Below are positions 18,128-25,940 of a stretch of 35,685 nucleotides of DNA, piece by piece. The stretch comes from an uncultured Clostridia bacterium. GTDB taxonomy: Bacteria > Bacillota > Clostridia > Peptostreptococcales > Anaerovoracaceae. The notes under the pieces were generated by a model that searched no databases, was not told where the DNA came from, and saw only the letters and a list, made by a program, of their open reading frames with translations. The position numbers and the translations under genes are program-made. Each line of letters opens with the position of its first letter. Position 1 is the first letter of the stretch. The DNA lies in the NCBI GenBank assembly GCA_934256595.1, contig CAKQOW010000021.1, positions 1 to 35,685 on the forward strand, in the 5' to 3' direction.

Positions 18128-19939
18128 ATGAAAGAAGTAAAATCACCAAAAAAACCATTGATTTATTATTACGGAATAGCGCTTCTGGTTATATTCCTGT
18201 TTAATATACTCGTGATGCCTTTGATTGCGCAGGAAAAGGTCAAGGAAGTTGATTACGGTACATTTATGAGTATGATAGAACAGAAGAATATCGGCAAGGT
18301 TGAGGTGCAGGATTCCCAGATTGTATTTACAGACAAAAAAGAAACAACGGTTTACAAGACGGGAACTATGGATGACCCTACACTTACCGAAAGGCTGTAT
18401 GAGTCGGGGGCAAAGTTTGCCAAGGATATTCAGACGACAATGTCACCTATGCTCAGCGGGTTCTTAAGTATTATTCTTCCTCTGATAATATTTATAGGAC
18501 TGGGGCAGTATATAAGCCGGAGGTTTATGGATAAGGCAGGAGGCAGTAATGCTCTGTCCTTTGGAATGGGCAAGAGCAATGCCAAGATTTATGTTCAGTC
18601 AACAGAAGGCATCAGCTTTGATGATGTGGCAGGCGAAGATGAGGCAAAGGAAAGCCTTGCAGAGATTGTGGATTATCTGCACAATCCTAAGAAATATACA
18701 GAAGTCGGAGCCTCAATGCCAAAAGGCGTGCTGCTTGTAGGGCCTCCGGGAACAGGCAAGACAATGCTTGCAAAGGCTGTTGCAGGCGAGTCGAAGGTGC
18801 CGTTTTTCTCTATGTCAGGTTCTGAGTTTGTAGAGATGTTCGTAGGTATGGGAGCCTCCAAGGTTCGTGACCTGTTCAGGCAGGCCAAGGAAAAAGCGCC
18901 TTGTATTGTATTTATAGACGAAATAGATGCGATAGGCAAGAAGCGTGACGGTAATTTCAGCGGCAACGACGAAAGAGAGCAGACCTTAAATCAGCTTCTG
19001 ACTGAAATGGACGGCTTTGAAGGCAATACCGGAGTAATTATTCTTGCGGCAACCAACAGACCTGAGTCCTTAGACCCTGCTCTGACAAGACCGGGAAGAT
19101 TTGACCGCCGTGTGCCTGTGGAGCTTCCTGACCTCACAGGCAGAGAGGCTATACTCAAGGTTCACGCAAAGAAGATAAAGGCTGCAGATGATGTGGATTT
19201 CCATACGATTGCGCGTATGGCGGCAGGAACCTCCGGCGCTGAGCTTGCCAACATTATAAATGAGGCGGCGCTTCGCGCGGTAAGAAACGGACGGACTACA
19301 GTGCAGCAGGCAGACCTTGAGGAGAGCATAGAAGTAGTCATTGCAGGATACCAGAAAAAGAATGCTATTATGACTGACAGCGAGAAGAAGGTTGTGGCTT
19401 ATCACGAAATCGGACATGCGCTGGTTGCAGCTATGCAGACAGAGTCTGCTCCTGTTCAGAAGATAACGATTATACCTCGTACATCGGGAGCTCTGGGATA
19501 TACAATGCAGGTTGAACAAAATGACAAGGTTCTTATGAGCAGGCAGGAGCTTGAAAACAAAATCGCTACATTTGCAGGCGGCAGAGCAGCCGAGGAGGTT
19601 GTTTTCGGTGAAATTACAACAGGCGCAGCCAATGATATCGAACAGGCGACAAAGCTTGCCCGCGCCATGATTACACGATACGGTATGAGCGATGACTTTG
19701 ATATGGTGGCAATGGAAACCGTAAACAATAAATATCTGGGCGGAGATACCTCTTTGGAATGTGCGGAAGAAACACAGAGAGAAATTGACGAAAAGGTTGT
19801 TGACCTGGTAAAAACCCAGCACGAAAAGGCAAGGCAGATTTTACAGGAAAACCGCAGCAAGCTTGATGAGCTGGCAAAGGTTCTGTACGAAAAAGAAACT
19901 ATTACGGGTAAAGAATTTATGGAAATTCTTAATAAATAG
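18128..19939 (+). CDS. ftsH: ATP-dependent zinc metalloprotease FtsH
   Basis: A 603-residue membrane-anchored AAA+ protease that degrades misfolded membrane proteins and selected regulators. Two membrane helices (about 11-31 and 107-128) flank an extracytoplasmic domain. The AAA module has Walker A GPPGTGKT (205-212), Walker B VFIDEIDA and a second region of homology ATNRPESLDPALTRPGRFDR. The protease zinc site is HEIGH (426-430), with the third ligand in TTGAANDIEQAT. Most FtsH proteins have HEAGH, so the Ile is a mild variant that leaves the ligands intact. The length is normal. The ribosome site AAAGGGG lies a rather long 12 bases upstream, and a minimal MKGER reading frame (18106-18123) runs across it. 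It stands alone, between terminators. Confidence 0.97.
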   Translation: MKEVKSPKKPLIYYYGIALLVIFLFNILVMPLIAQEKVKEVDYGTFMSMIEQKNIGKVEVQDSQIVFTDKKETTVYKTGTMDDPTLTERLYESGAKFAKDIQTTMSPMLSGFLSIILPLIIFIGLGQYISRRFMDKAGGSNALSFGMGKSNAKIYVQSTEGISFDDVAGEDEAKESLAEIVDYLHNPKKYTEVGASMPKGVLLVGPPGTGKTMLAKAVAGESKVPFFSMSGSEFVEMFVGMGASKVRDLFRQAKEKAPCIVFIDEIDAIGKKRDGNFSGNDEREQTLNQLLTEMDGFEGNTGVIILAATNRPESLDPALTRPGRFDRRVPVELPDLTGREAILKVHAKKIKAADDVDFHTIARMAAGTSGAELANIINEAALRAVRNGRTTVQQADLEESIEVVIAGYQKKNAIMTDSEKKVVAYHEIGHALVAAMQTESAPVQKITIIPRTSGALGYTMQVEQNDKVLMSRQELENKIATFAGGRAAEEVVFGEITTGAANDIEQATKLARAMITRYGMSDDFDMVAMETVNNKYLGGDTSLECAEETQREIDEKVVDLVKTQHEKARQILQENRSKLDELAKVLYEKETITGKEFMEILNK

Positions 19940-19945
19940 CATTAA

Positions 19946-19970
19946 AAAGGCTGCTTTGGCAGTCTTTTTT
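19946..19970 (+). terminator. Terminator after ftsH
   Basis: AAAGGCTGC (19946-19954) pairs with GCAGTCTTT (19959-19967) around TTTG, then the T-run continues to 19970. Confidence 0.85.
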
Positions 19971-19971
19971 A

Positions 19972-20027
19972 GATAAAATATTAGCTGAAACTTGATATTT
20001 TTGGGCAAATAGGATAAAATATTAGCT
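19972..20027 (+). promoter_or_regulatory. hipBA-1 promoter with 15-bp direct repeats
   Basis: GATAAAATATTAGCT occurs twice, at 19972-19986 and 20013-20027, 41 bp apart or about four helical turns. TTGATA (19992-19997), 17 bp, TAAAAT (20015-20020) forms a promoter between them. The second repeat covers the -10 and ends exactly at the hipB start codon. This arrangement fits autorepression by HipB. Confidence 0.6.
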
Positions 20028-20321
20028 ATGATAGTTATTAAAAGAAAAACACCGAGAGAGATGCAGACGGATATTGCGCTGCGTGTTAGAGAAATAAGGA
20101 AGCGGAGAAAAATTTCTCAGCAGAGGCTTGCTGAAAAATCAGGAGTAAGCCTTGGCTCTGTCAAGCGCTTTGAAAGCACAGGAGAGATTTCGCTGAAATC
20201 GCTGATTAAAATTGCTATTGCATTGGAAATAGACGATGAGCTTTCAGAACTGTTTGCAGAGGTACCGTTTTTATCTATAGAGGAAATTATCAATGGACAG
20301 AAACAGACAGTTAAAAGTTAA
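20028..20321 (+). CDS. hipB: HipB-like XRE-family antitoxin, module 1
   Basis: A 97-residue protein with a lambda/Cro-type helix-turn-helix (about 17-72: VREIRKRRKISQQRLAEKSG, then VSLGSVKRFESTGEIS). Such proteins bind operators as dimers and neutralise the HipA kinase encoded downstream. The last 29 bases overlap hipA, a strong sign of coupled expression. No ribosome site precedes the ATG, and the predicted transcription start falls at or next to it, so the mRNA may be leaderless. An internal Met at residue 12 has only an adjacent GAGAG and is a poorer start. It differs clearly from the HipB of module 2. Confidence 0.85.
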   Translation: MIVIKRKTPREMQTDIALRVREIRKRRKISQQRLAEKSGVSLGSVKRFESTGEISLKSLIKIAIALEIDDELSELFAEVPFLSIEEIINGQKQTVKS

Positions 20322-21426
20322 TTATGACGGAAAAACCGTAGGCACACTGGCGCTTTACAAGGAGCATATTGCAGCTTTTCAGTACAGTGAGGAGTGGCTT
20401 GCCGAGGGATTTTCAATCAGCCCGTTTTCACTGCCCATGAGCCATAAACTTTTTATTCCTAAGATTCTGCCTTTTGACGGATTGTTCGGAGTCTTTTCCG
20501 ACAGCCTTCCGGATGGCTGGGGCAGGCTGCTGGTAGATCGCCTGCTTCTCAGAAATCCTATTAATCCGGCGGAACTGGAGAGCCTTGACAGGCTTGCAGT
20601 TGTGGGAAGTTCAGGTATGGGAGCTCTTGAGTATGTGCCGGAATATAACCTTAAAGGGAATAAAATGACCGGTGATCTTGACTATATTGCAGGGGAATGC
20701 AGCAGGCTTCTTGCAACCGAATATACTGAAAGCCTTGATGAGCTTTTCAGCCTCGGAGCATCTTCCGGCGGAGCAAGGCCTAAAATTCTTACTGAGTTTG
20801 AGGGAGAACCATGGATTATAAAGTTTCCGTCACTTGAGGACAAAAAAGAAATCGGCAGGCAGGAGTATGACTATGCGGTTTGCGCAAGGCAGTGCGGTAT
20901 CGAGATGGCAGAAACCAGACTGTTTTCATCGAAAAAATGTGATGGATATTTCGGTACGAAGCGATTTGACAGGAGGGTTTCAGAAGACGGAACTGCGAAG
21001 AAAATCCATATGATTTCAGCCTCAGGGCTTTTGGAAACTTCTCATCGTGATCTGGCGCTTGACTATGATATTCTGATGAAAGCAACCTTAGAGCTTACAA
21101 AGGATTTTAATGAGGTAGAGAAGCTGTACAGGCTGACGTGCTTTAACGTGTTTGCTCATAATCGCGATGACCACGCCAAAAATTTCAGTTTCCTTTATGA
21201 TTGTGATGAGAGCAGGTGGAAGCTTTCGCCTGCATATGATCTGACGTACAGCAGTTCTCTATGGGGAGAGCATGCAACCAGCATACATGGAAATGGAAAG
21301 GACCCGAAAGAGGAGGATTTGCTTGCAGTTGCTGATATGGTTTGTATGAGCAGACCACATGCAGAAAAAACCATAAGGAATGTTAAAGAATGTGTTAAGG
21401 AGATGCTGGGGGAATATCTGAAATAA
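20293..21426 (+). CDS. hipA: HipA-family serine/threonine kinase toxin, module 1
   Basis: A 377-residue kinase of the HipA fold. An N-terminal beta subdomain (FDGLFGVFSDSLPDGWGRLL, about 57-76) is followed by a glycine-rich loop SSGGARPK (157-164), the catalytic motif HNRDDHAKN (N290 to N297) and the metal-binding Asp of PAYDLT (D316). All three motifs are intact. HipA kinases phosphorylate aminoacyl-tRNA synthetases (GltX for E. coli HipA) and cause growth arrest; the target here is unknown. The start at 20293 has an AGAGG site about nine bases upstream, inside hipB. A symmetric terminator separates it from the convergent DUF4367 gene. At 377 residues it is shorter than E. coli HipA (440). 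Confidence 0.9.
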   Translation: MDRNRQLKVNYDGKTVGTLALYKEHIAAFQYSEEWLAEGFSISPFSLPMSHKLFIPKILPFDGLFGVFSDSLPDGWGRLLVDRLLLRNPINPAELESLDRLAVVGSSGMGALEYVPEYNLKGNKMTGDLDYIAGECSRLLATEYTESLDELFSLGASSGGARPKILTEFEGEPWIIKFPSLEDKKEIGRQEYDYAVCARQCGIEMAETRLFSSKKCDGYFGTKRFDRRVSEDGTAKKIHMISASGLLETSHRDLALDYDILMKATLELTKDFNEVEKLYRLTCFNVFAHNRDDHAKNFSFLYDCDESRWKLSPAYDLTYSSSLWGEHATSIHGNGKDPKEEDLLAVADMVCMSRPHAEKTIRNVKECVKEMLGEYLK

Positions 21427-21431
21427 CAAAC

Positions 21432-21461
21432 AAGGCAGGCACCAATCAAAGTGTCTGCCTT
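21432..21461. terminator. Bidirectional terminator between hipA-1 and the DUF4367 gene
   Basis: AAGGCAGGCAC pairs with GTGTCTGCCTT (11 pairs, one wobble) in a 43-base gap between convergent genes. The minus-strand side is followed by GTTTGTTATTT and is the better terminator. Confidence 0.75.
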
Positions 21462-21469
21462 TGCTGAAA

Positions 21470-22147
21470 TTATCTGCTGCGTATATCCGTTGCCTGCATA
21501 GGCTTGTCAGAGGAAGCAATGCTTCTGGCTGTTTTTATCAGGGCTATGTCCTTATCTGTTGCAGTAAGCGTAAACCCGATGCCTGCCGCATCATTTGTCC
21601 ACAGCAGAATTCTGCTGCCGTCGGACAGAGTGTAGAGTGTGCCACTGCTGCCGTTGATATCGACTGTTTCTTCTGATTTGATGTTTTCAAAGGAAACCTG
21701 ACCGCCCTCACCTGCAGTTTCATAAATATACCTGAGCTCTGCTCCCTGCGGGTTTTCATATACTACAGTCTGCATTCTGTTATCGTATTCCGAAACAAAC
21801 ACCTTTGTATAACCGTCAGGAATATATTCGGGATAGTAAAATCCAAGCTCCAGCTTTGCATCATCTGTTTTTGCAAAATCAATTTCCGTAGACTGTCCGT
21901 AATCGGTACGCTTCATCTCAATATGAGCATTTATAGCTGCAAATGCGGTTGCGGCGAGCACCGCAATGAGCGCTGCTGCAATAAGGCCTATGCGCAGAGT
22001 GCGCTTTTTTTTGTATGTCATTATATAATCTCCTTTCTGAGCCTTGCAGGCTTCGAGAAGATCATTGTAAATGGCTTCGTCAGCTTCCTTTGAAAGAGTT
22101 ATGCTGTCCGTTTCCTTTATATATTTTTCAAAATATTTATCTGTCAT
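21470..22147 (-). CDS. DUF4367 membrane protein, probable anti-sigma factor
   Basis: A 225-residue protein. A cytoplasmic N-terminus (1-50) has the look of an anti-sigma segment (MTDKYFEKYIKE, then SKEADEAIYNDLLEACK). One membrane helix (about 53-72) follows, then an extracellular DUF4367-type domain with GFYYPEYIPDGYTK. The start codon follows directly after the sigma-factor stop codon, with GGAGG inside the end of the sigma gene, so the two are translationally coupled. Partners of ECF sigma factors with this layout usually hold the sigma at the membrane until an envelope signal arrives. DUF4367 itself has no settled biochemical role. Confidence 0.8.
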   Translation of the reverse strand: MTDKYFEKYIKETDSITLSKEADEAIYNDLLEACKAQKGDYIMTYKKKRTLRIGLIAAALIAVLAATAFAAINAHIEMKRTDYGQSTEIDFAKTDDAKLELGFYYPEYIPDGYTKVFVSEYDNRMQTVVYENPQGAELRYIYETAGEGGQVSFENIKSEETVDINGSSGTLYTLSDGSRILLWTNDAAGIGFTLTATDKDIALIKTARSIASSDKPMQATDIRSR

Positions 22148-22597
22148 TTATTCTTCCTCCAGCCTGTTTTTAAGATGTTTCCGGGCTCTCTCAAGCCTTG
22201 AGGTTACAGCAGACCGACTTATTTTCTGTATCTGTGCAATCTCTGCCGTAGAGTAGCCCTCATAGTAGTAGAGGTAGATAACCGTACGCTCCTTCACAGA
22301 AAGTGACATTACCGCATCGGTGATTTCAAGTGTGCTGCCGGAAGTATAGGGTATATCTTCGGGAAGCGCTTCGTTTGAGTGACGTTTTAGAAGCCTGAGC
22401 CTGTCCTTGCATAGATTTGCGGTAACGGTCATAAGCCACGCGCGTTCTTTTCCTTTGCAGACGGAAGCACTGTTCTGGATAAACCGCATAAATACATCGT
22501 GACAGATATCCTCTGCCTCACCTGCGGAATGCATATATGTCAGTGCAAGACGATACACTGAGTTTTTGTGTTCATTGTAAATCTGTGAAATGTTCAA
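22148..22597 (-). CDS. ECF-type RNA polymerase sigma factor
   Basis: A protein of about 149 residues with sigma-70 region 2 (VYRLALTYMHSAGEAEDICH, then DVFMRFIQ) and region 4 (VMSLSVKERTVIYLYYYEGY, then STAEIAQIQKISRSAVTSRL), and no region 3, as in ECF factors. I chose the TTG at 22597 because GAGGT lies six bases upstream. The in-frame ATG at 22624 has no ribosome site and lies close to the predicted transcription start, so it would need leaderless translation and would add nine residues. A candidate ECF-like promoter precedes the gene, suggesting autoregulation. The regulon beyond its DUF4367 partner is not visible in this window. Confidence 0.9.
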   Translation of the reverse strand: MNISQIYNEHKNSVYRLALTYMHSAGEAEDICHDVFMRFIQNSASVCKGKERAWLMTVTANLCKDRLRLLKRHSNEALPEDIPYTSGSTLEITDAVMSLSVKERTVIYLYYYEGYSTAEIAQIQKISRSAVTSRLERARKHLKNRLEEE

Positions 22598-22630
22598 TAC
22601 TATACCTCGCTTTTGAGTACTCATATATTA

Positions 22631-22657
22631 AACGAACTGACATATATGTTTGTCACA
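22631..22657 (-). promoter_or_regulatory. Candidate ECF-dependent promoter of the sigma operon
   Basis: On the minus strand TGTGAC (22657-22652), 17 bp, CGTT (22634-22631) resembles the TGTAAC-17-CGTC pattern of SigX-like ECF promoters. No good sigma-A promoter is seen in this gap. The spacer and -35 also carry the inverted pair TGACA/TGTCA. Confidence 0.4.
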
Positions 22658-22677
22658 TACAAGTTAAAAAATATATA

Positions 22678-22717
22678 ATAAAAAATGCCGGATACAGAAT
22701 TGCAGCCGCTGTATCCG
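22678..22717 (-). terminator. Terminator after hipA-2
   Basis: CGGATACAG (22689-22697) pairs perfectly with CTGTATCCG (22709-22717). On the minus strand GCATTTTTTATTAT follows. It separates hipA-2 from the sigma operon on the same strand. Confidence 0.85.
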
Positions 22718-22738
22718 ACAGGAATGGCGTGTTTGAAT

Positions 22739-23986
22739 TTATTTACAAAGGTTGAATGCCGGGCGCATATTTTCGATAGCAGCGTGAGTAAGTCCGTTTG
22801 ATAAAGCGGATTTCTCCCAATTATTCTTTATAGTATCAATAATGTCTATAGCTATATTTACGGCATCTTTCTTAAGAATACAATAATAATGTGCTGATTC
22901 AACTGCAAGTTCAAGGGAAATTTCATTACTGATATTATCTATGTTTAGCGCCAGGGTATCCCCATATGGTACAGGGTTAATATCATATATCGGTGAAAGA
23001 TGCCAACCGTCTTTTCTAAGCAAAAATCCATGGTTTCTTAGATGATCATCACTATTCGTTATAGCCATATTAAAGACGATCCTTTTCCATAGTTCAAGCA
23101 GGTCTTTCTTTGGGTCGGCTCCATTTGATTTTATAAATGATACAATTTCAAGGTAGCTGGTACCATCATCTGATGAAGCGCCATCTGTTTTGCCCAGCAT
23201 AGTCATTGCTGAAGCAAAATGAATTCTTTTGGTTTCGTTTCGATCAAATCTTTTTACCAGAAAAGTGCTTCCAAGCTTTGAGAAATTCTCCAGTCTGGTT
23301 TGAGGGACATTTAGCCCGCATAATACAGCCAGATCGTTTGCTGTTTTTTCCCAGGCACCGATATTATAATCATCTTTTCTTGATGGAAATTTCGCAATCC
23401 AGAGTTCACCGTCAGGATCTTTAACAGTTGCCTTTGGTCTTGCACCGCCTAGAGATGAACCCGGTCTGATAAGCTGGTTTAGCCATTTTTCCTGCAGTGT
23501 TGTTTCTTCATTTTCAAAATTTCTTGAAGCCTCTTCAAGAGTACGAAGCGCTGTCCAGGGAGGTACAGAAGTTTCTTTGTCATATGATAGAAAATCTCCT
23601 GATGTCTCAGATTTAAAGCGGAGAGCGCCCATACGACTTTCATCATATACGCCAAGGAGATAATCACCGCTGTTTAATTTTTTTGGCTTGCGGGACTCTT
23701 TGTCTGCAGTAAACCTTTCTTTTCTTTCCATCAGGACTCTTCCCCAGCGGTCCGGTGATGCATCAGAGAATATTCCAAAGGTGGGTTTGCCTGCGGGGTA
23801 CTGCCTTCCCTGAGTAAAATACAGCTCCGGGTCAAGTGTGAATTTGCAGCTGTGTGATTTAAGCCAGTTATTATCAAATTCAAAAGAATGATGTTCAGAA
23901 CCACGAGAAAAATCAATATAAAGATAGCCCATTATTTCTGATTTTTGTGAACTGAAGGTTTCATATACATAAATTGTTTTTGACAT
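22739..23986 (-). CDS. hipA: HipA-family kinase toxin, module 2
   Basis: A 415-residue HipA-fold kinase. It has an N-terminal subdomain (FGIFSDASPDRWGRVLM), a glycine-rich loop SSLGGARPK (about 177-185), the catalytic NSDDHLRN (N311 to N318) and the metal-site Asp of SPIYDINP (D335). All key residues are present. I start it at 23986 because AAAGGAG lies six bases upstream and the ATG comes one base after the hipB-2 stop codon; an upstream extension of 27 residues would overlap hipB-2 without support. It is only distantly related to module 1 and belongs to a different HipA subgroup (no HNRDDHAKN, longer N-terminal part). Confidence 0.9.
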   Translation of the reverse strand: MSKTIYVYETFSSQKSEIMGYLYIDFSRGSEHHSFEFDNNWLKSHSCKFTLDPELYFTQGRQYPAGKPTFGIFSDASPDRWGRVLMERKERFTADKESRKPKKLNSGDYLLGVYDESRMGALRFKSETSGDFLSYDKETSVPPWTALRTLEEASRNFENEETTLQEKWLNQLIRPGSSLGGARPKATVKDPDGELWIAKFPSRKDDYNIGAWEKTANDLAVLCGLNVPQTRLENFSKLGSTFLVKRFDRNETKRIHFASAMTMLGKTDGASSDDGTSYLEIVSFIKSNGADPKKDLLELWKRIVFNMAITNSDDHLRNHGFLLRKDGWHLSPIYDINPVPYGDTLALNIDNISNEISLELAVESAHYYCILKKDAVNIAIDIIDTIKNNWEKSALSNGLTHAAIENMRPAFNLCK

Positions 23987-23987
23987 G

Positions 23988-24305
23988 TTATTCTCCTTTA
24001 GGCGCCCGCTTGCGAACAGGCAGCGCCAGATCCTGAAGTGTTCTTCCCAGCTTATCATCTTTGGCAACCAGAAGCAGGTCGCTGTCCATATTGTTTAATG
24101 CATGCAGAACGGCTGCATATATACCGATTGCCACTGACGGATCGCCTTTTTCGACTTTCCATAAAGTGGCCCGGCTTATATCTGCTCTTTCTGCAACCAG
24201 TGCTGCTGACAGACTCCTGCGAAGTCTTGCAAGCTTTATCTGCTCTCCCATTGTTTCCAGTATCTGCTTCGTTGCGGGGAGAATTGTAACTGCTTTTTTG
24301 CCCAT
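23988..24305 (-). CDS. hipB: HipB-like antitoxin, module 2
   Basis: A 105-residue XRE-type helix-turn-helix protein (about 20-75: IKLARLRRSLSAALVAERAD, then ISRATLWKVEKGDPSVAIGI). This pattern, with the tail KDDKLGRTLQDLALP, is typical of antitoxins paired with the longer HipA subgroup. AAGGAG lies eight bases before the ATG, and the gene ends one base before hipA-2. Its promoter carries a matching inverted repeat, so self-repression is likely. CPBP and MerR genes lie upstream on the same strand without a clear terminator, so some readthrough into hipBA-2 is possible. Confidence 0.85.
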   Translation of the reverse strand: MGKKAVTILPATKQILETMGEQIKLARLRRSLSAALVAERADISRATLWKVEKGDPSVAIGIYAAVLHALNNMDSDLLLVAKDDKLGRTLQDLALPVRKRAPKGE

Positions 24306-24322
24306 ATAACCAACTCCTTAAT

Positions 24323-24369
24323 GTTTATAATTATATACGAAAAACAGCTAAAAGTCAATAATTATAAAC
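24323..24369 (-). promoter_or_regulatory. hipBA-2 promoter flanked by 12-bp inverted repeats
   Basis: On the minus strand TTGACT (24358-24353), 17 bp, and a perfect TATAAT (24335-24330) form a strong promoter. GTTTATAATTAT (24323-24334) and ATAATTATAAAC (24358-24369) are perfect inverted copies. One covers the -10 and the other abuts the -35. This is a strong operator candidate for HipB-2. Confidence 0.7.
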
Positions 24370-24437
24370 GTTATAACTGATTTGACTATAGGAAGTAATC
24401 TGAACAGGGTAGCGTTAACTGTTATTCTTTCCAATAG

Positions 24438-25187
24438 TTATATTAATATGAGCCATACAGCCTTGCTGACTATGTGAACAAAGATATGAGCTGCCATGGC
24501 ATACCAGATGCCGTATCTGCGGTACAGCCGGCCAAACAGCAGTCCAAAGCCACCGTTTAGCAAAAAGCATCTTGCAAGCAACATAGGAGTAAGTTCTCCG
24601 AAGGCAGCAGCCGTCGCCGGCAGATGTCCTGCGGCAAACAGCAGAGTCGAAATGATATTAGCTGCTATAAAAATTATATCAGGAAGCTTATTCTTTGGCG
24701 TGCTTCTGCAGAAAAGCTTCCACAGTATGAACGATATAAGGGACATAAGGAATAATCTCATAAGGATTTCCTCGGCAATACCGCCGTAAAGAACAGCAGC
24801 TCCAAAGCCTGCGACAGACAGCCCCGGACCTGTTATGGAGCTTTGAATTAAAGGCTCATATGCTCCGAAAGTCCAGTAATCCAGACTGAATACAAGTCCT
24901 GCGGAGCTTGCCAGCGCAATGGTTTTAAACAGTTTGTCCCTTTCTATATACAGTGGTTTCCAAAGACCTGTTTTGTCTGCAAGAATATACCCGAAAAAAC
25001 AGCATACTGCAACAAGCAGGCTGCCCTGAACTGCCGAGAGTATAATCAGCGCTGCTTTGCTTCCAAGCTGATTTACGGCATCTGCGGGATAAAGCTGTAT
25101 CTGGTAAAAGGCTGTCAGAATAACCGCAGGAATGATAACCGGAAGCATTGCAGCCGAAAAAAGAAGCGGCTTTTTGAAGTTTCTCAT
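24438..25187 (-). CDS. CPBP-family intramembrane metalloprotease
   Basis: A 249-residue membrane protein with about seven or eight helices. It has the CPBP (CAAX protease/bacteriocin-processing, ABI) motifs: EEILMR (EExxxR), FAAGH with the active-site His, and the final HIFVH. Relatives cleave within membranes; bacterial members act in bacteriocin self-immunity, in signal-protein processing or in unknown ways. The start codon overlaps the end of the MerR gene by four bases (ATGA), so the two are translationally coupled and the protease is the obvious target of that regulator. The Nif11-type gene is 1.3 kb upstream on the same strand. A link to immunity or maturation is possible but not shown. 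Confidence 0.88.
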   Translation of the reverse strand: MRNFKKPLLFSAAMLPVIIPAVILTAFYQIQLYPADAVNQLGSKAALIILSAVQGSLLVAVCCFFGYILADKTGLWKPLYIERDKLFKTIALASSAGLVFSLDYWTFGAYEPLIQSSITGPGLSVAGFGAAVLYGGIAEEILMRLFLMSLISFILWKLFCRSTPKNKLPDIIFIAANIISTLLFAAGHLPATAAAFGELTPMLLARCFLLNGGFGLLFGRLYRRYGIWYAMAAHIFVHIVSKAVWLILI

Positions 25188-25912
25188 TCTGCCGCCTCTT
25201 TTCCATATATCTCAACACAGTAACCCTTGTGGCTGCATTCCGGGCATTTCAGTTTTCGGGTCGCAGGTGTGTGAGCTGCAAAAATCGCTTCTTTAATCCC
25301 CGGTCTGAAAACCTTATGACATTCCGGACAGATATACAGAGTCCTTTTGAAATAGTACATTGAAATCCATACACCCAAGGTAATTATAACGGGGAGTCCC
25401 GCCACAAACGGCCACCAGATGCCTTTTGAAATCCATATAATAAGGGTTCCGATTTCGATTATGTCCATTATTACCCCAAGTACGAGCATTACCGCGTGTA
25501 CCTTGCGCAGTTTTTTTCTGTTTTCCATAATACCGGCTATATCACCTATGGAGTCTGCGGAGAAATCGCCGGTAAGCTTCATTCCTTTTTTAAGCTCTGC
25601 AATAAGTGCAAGCTTTTTTTCGTTTTCTTCTATTCCACTCCGCAAAGCTATCTCCTGCTGTTGCAGGATAAGGGCGATAATCTGCTCCGGATGAGCATCT
25701 TCAAGAATTTCTCTGATAGAGTCTATAGACAGACCAAGGCTTCTCAGGAAACATATGGTTTTCATTTTTCTGAGGTCATCCTCTGAGTAGAGTCTCCTGC
25801 CGCCCTCTGACAGCCGGCTGGGAACAAGAATACTGCGTGAGTCGTAATACTGCACAGTCCTGACGGTTACTTCACACAGGTTAGCTATTTCTCCTGTTGT
25901 ATACATTGACAT
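25184..25912 (-). CDS. Membrane-tethered MerR-family regulator with C-terminal zinc ribbon
   Basis: A 242-residue protein. The MerR winged helix is at about 2-70 (YTTGEIANLCEVTVRTVQYY, then GGRRLYSEDDLRKMK), with a coiled coil at about 75-125. Two hydrophobic helices follow (about 137-157 and 163-186), then a CPECHKVF and CPECSHKGYC zinc-ribbon pair near the C-terminus. Most MerR proteins are soluble, so membrane anchoring plus a zinc ribbon is unusual. I start it at 25912: AAAGGAGG lies eight bases upstream, whereas an in-frame GTG at 25921 overlaps that site. It overlaps the CPBP protease gene by four bases and has its own MerR-style promoter. It may sense an envelope signal or lipid-phase drug; the ligand is unknown. 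Confidence 0.87.
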   Translation of the reverse strand: MSMYTTGEIANLCEVTVRTVQYYDSRSILVPSRLSEGGRRLYSEDDLRKMKTICFLRSLGLSIDSIREILEDAHPEQIIALILQQQEIALRSGIEENEKKLALIAELKKGMKLTGDFSADSIGDIAGIMENRKKLRKVHAVMLVLGVIMDIIEIGTLIIWISKGIWWPFVAGLPVIITLGVWISMYYFKRTLYICPECHKVFRPGIKEAIFAAHTPATRKLKCPECSHKGYCVEIYGKEAAE

Positions 25913-25940
25913 AGCCTTCACCTCCTTTCTGTATGAGGTT

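Noticed and set aside
23987..24067. Upstream extension of hipA-2 by 27 residues
   Set aside because: It would overlap hipB-2 and has no ribosome site; the ATG at 23986 has AAAGGAG at the right distance.
20028..24305. Composite transposon formed by the two inverted hipBA modules
   Set aside because: No transposase, terminal inverted repeat or target duplication; the two modules share little sequence.
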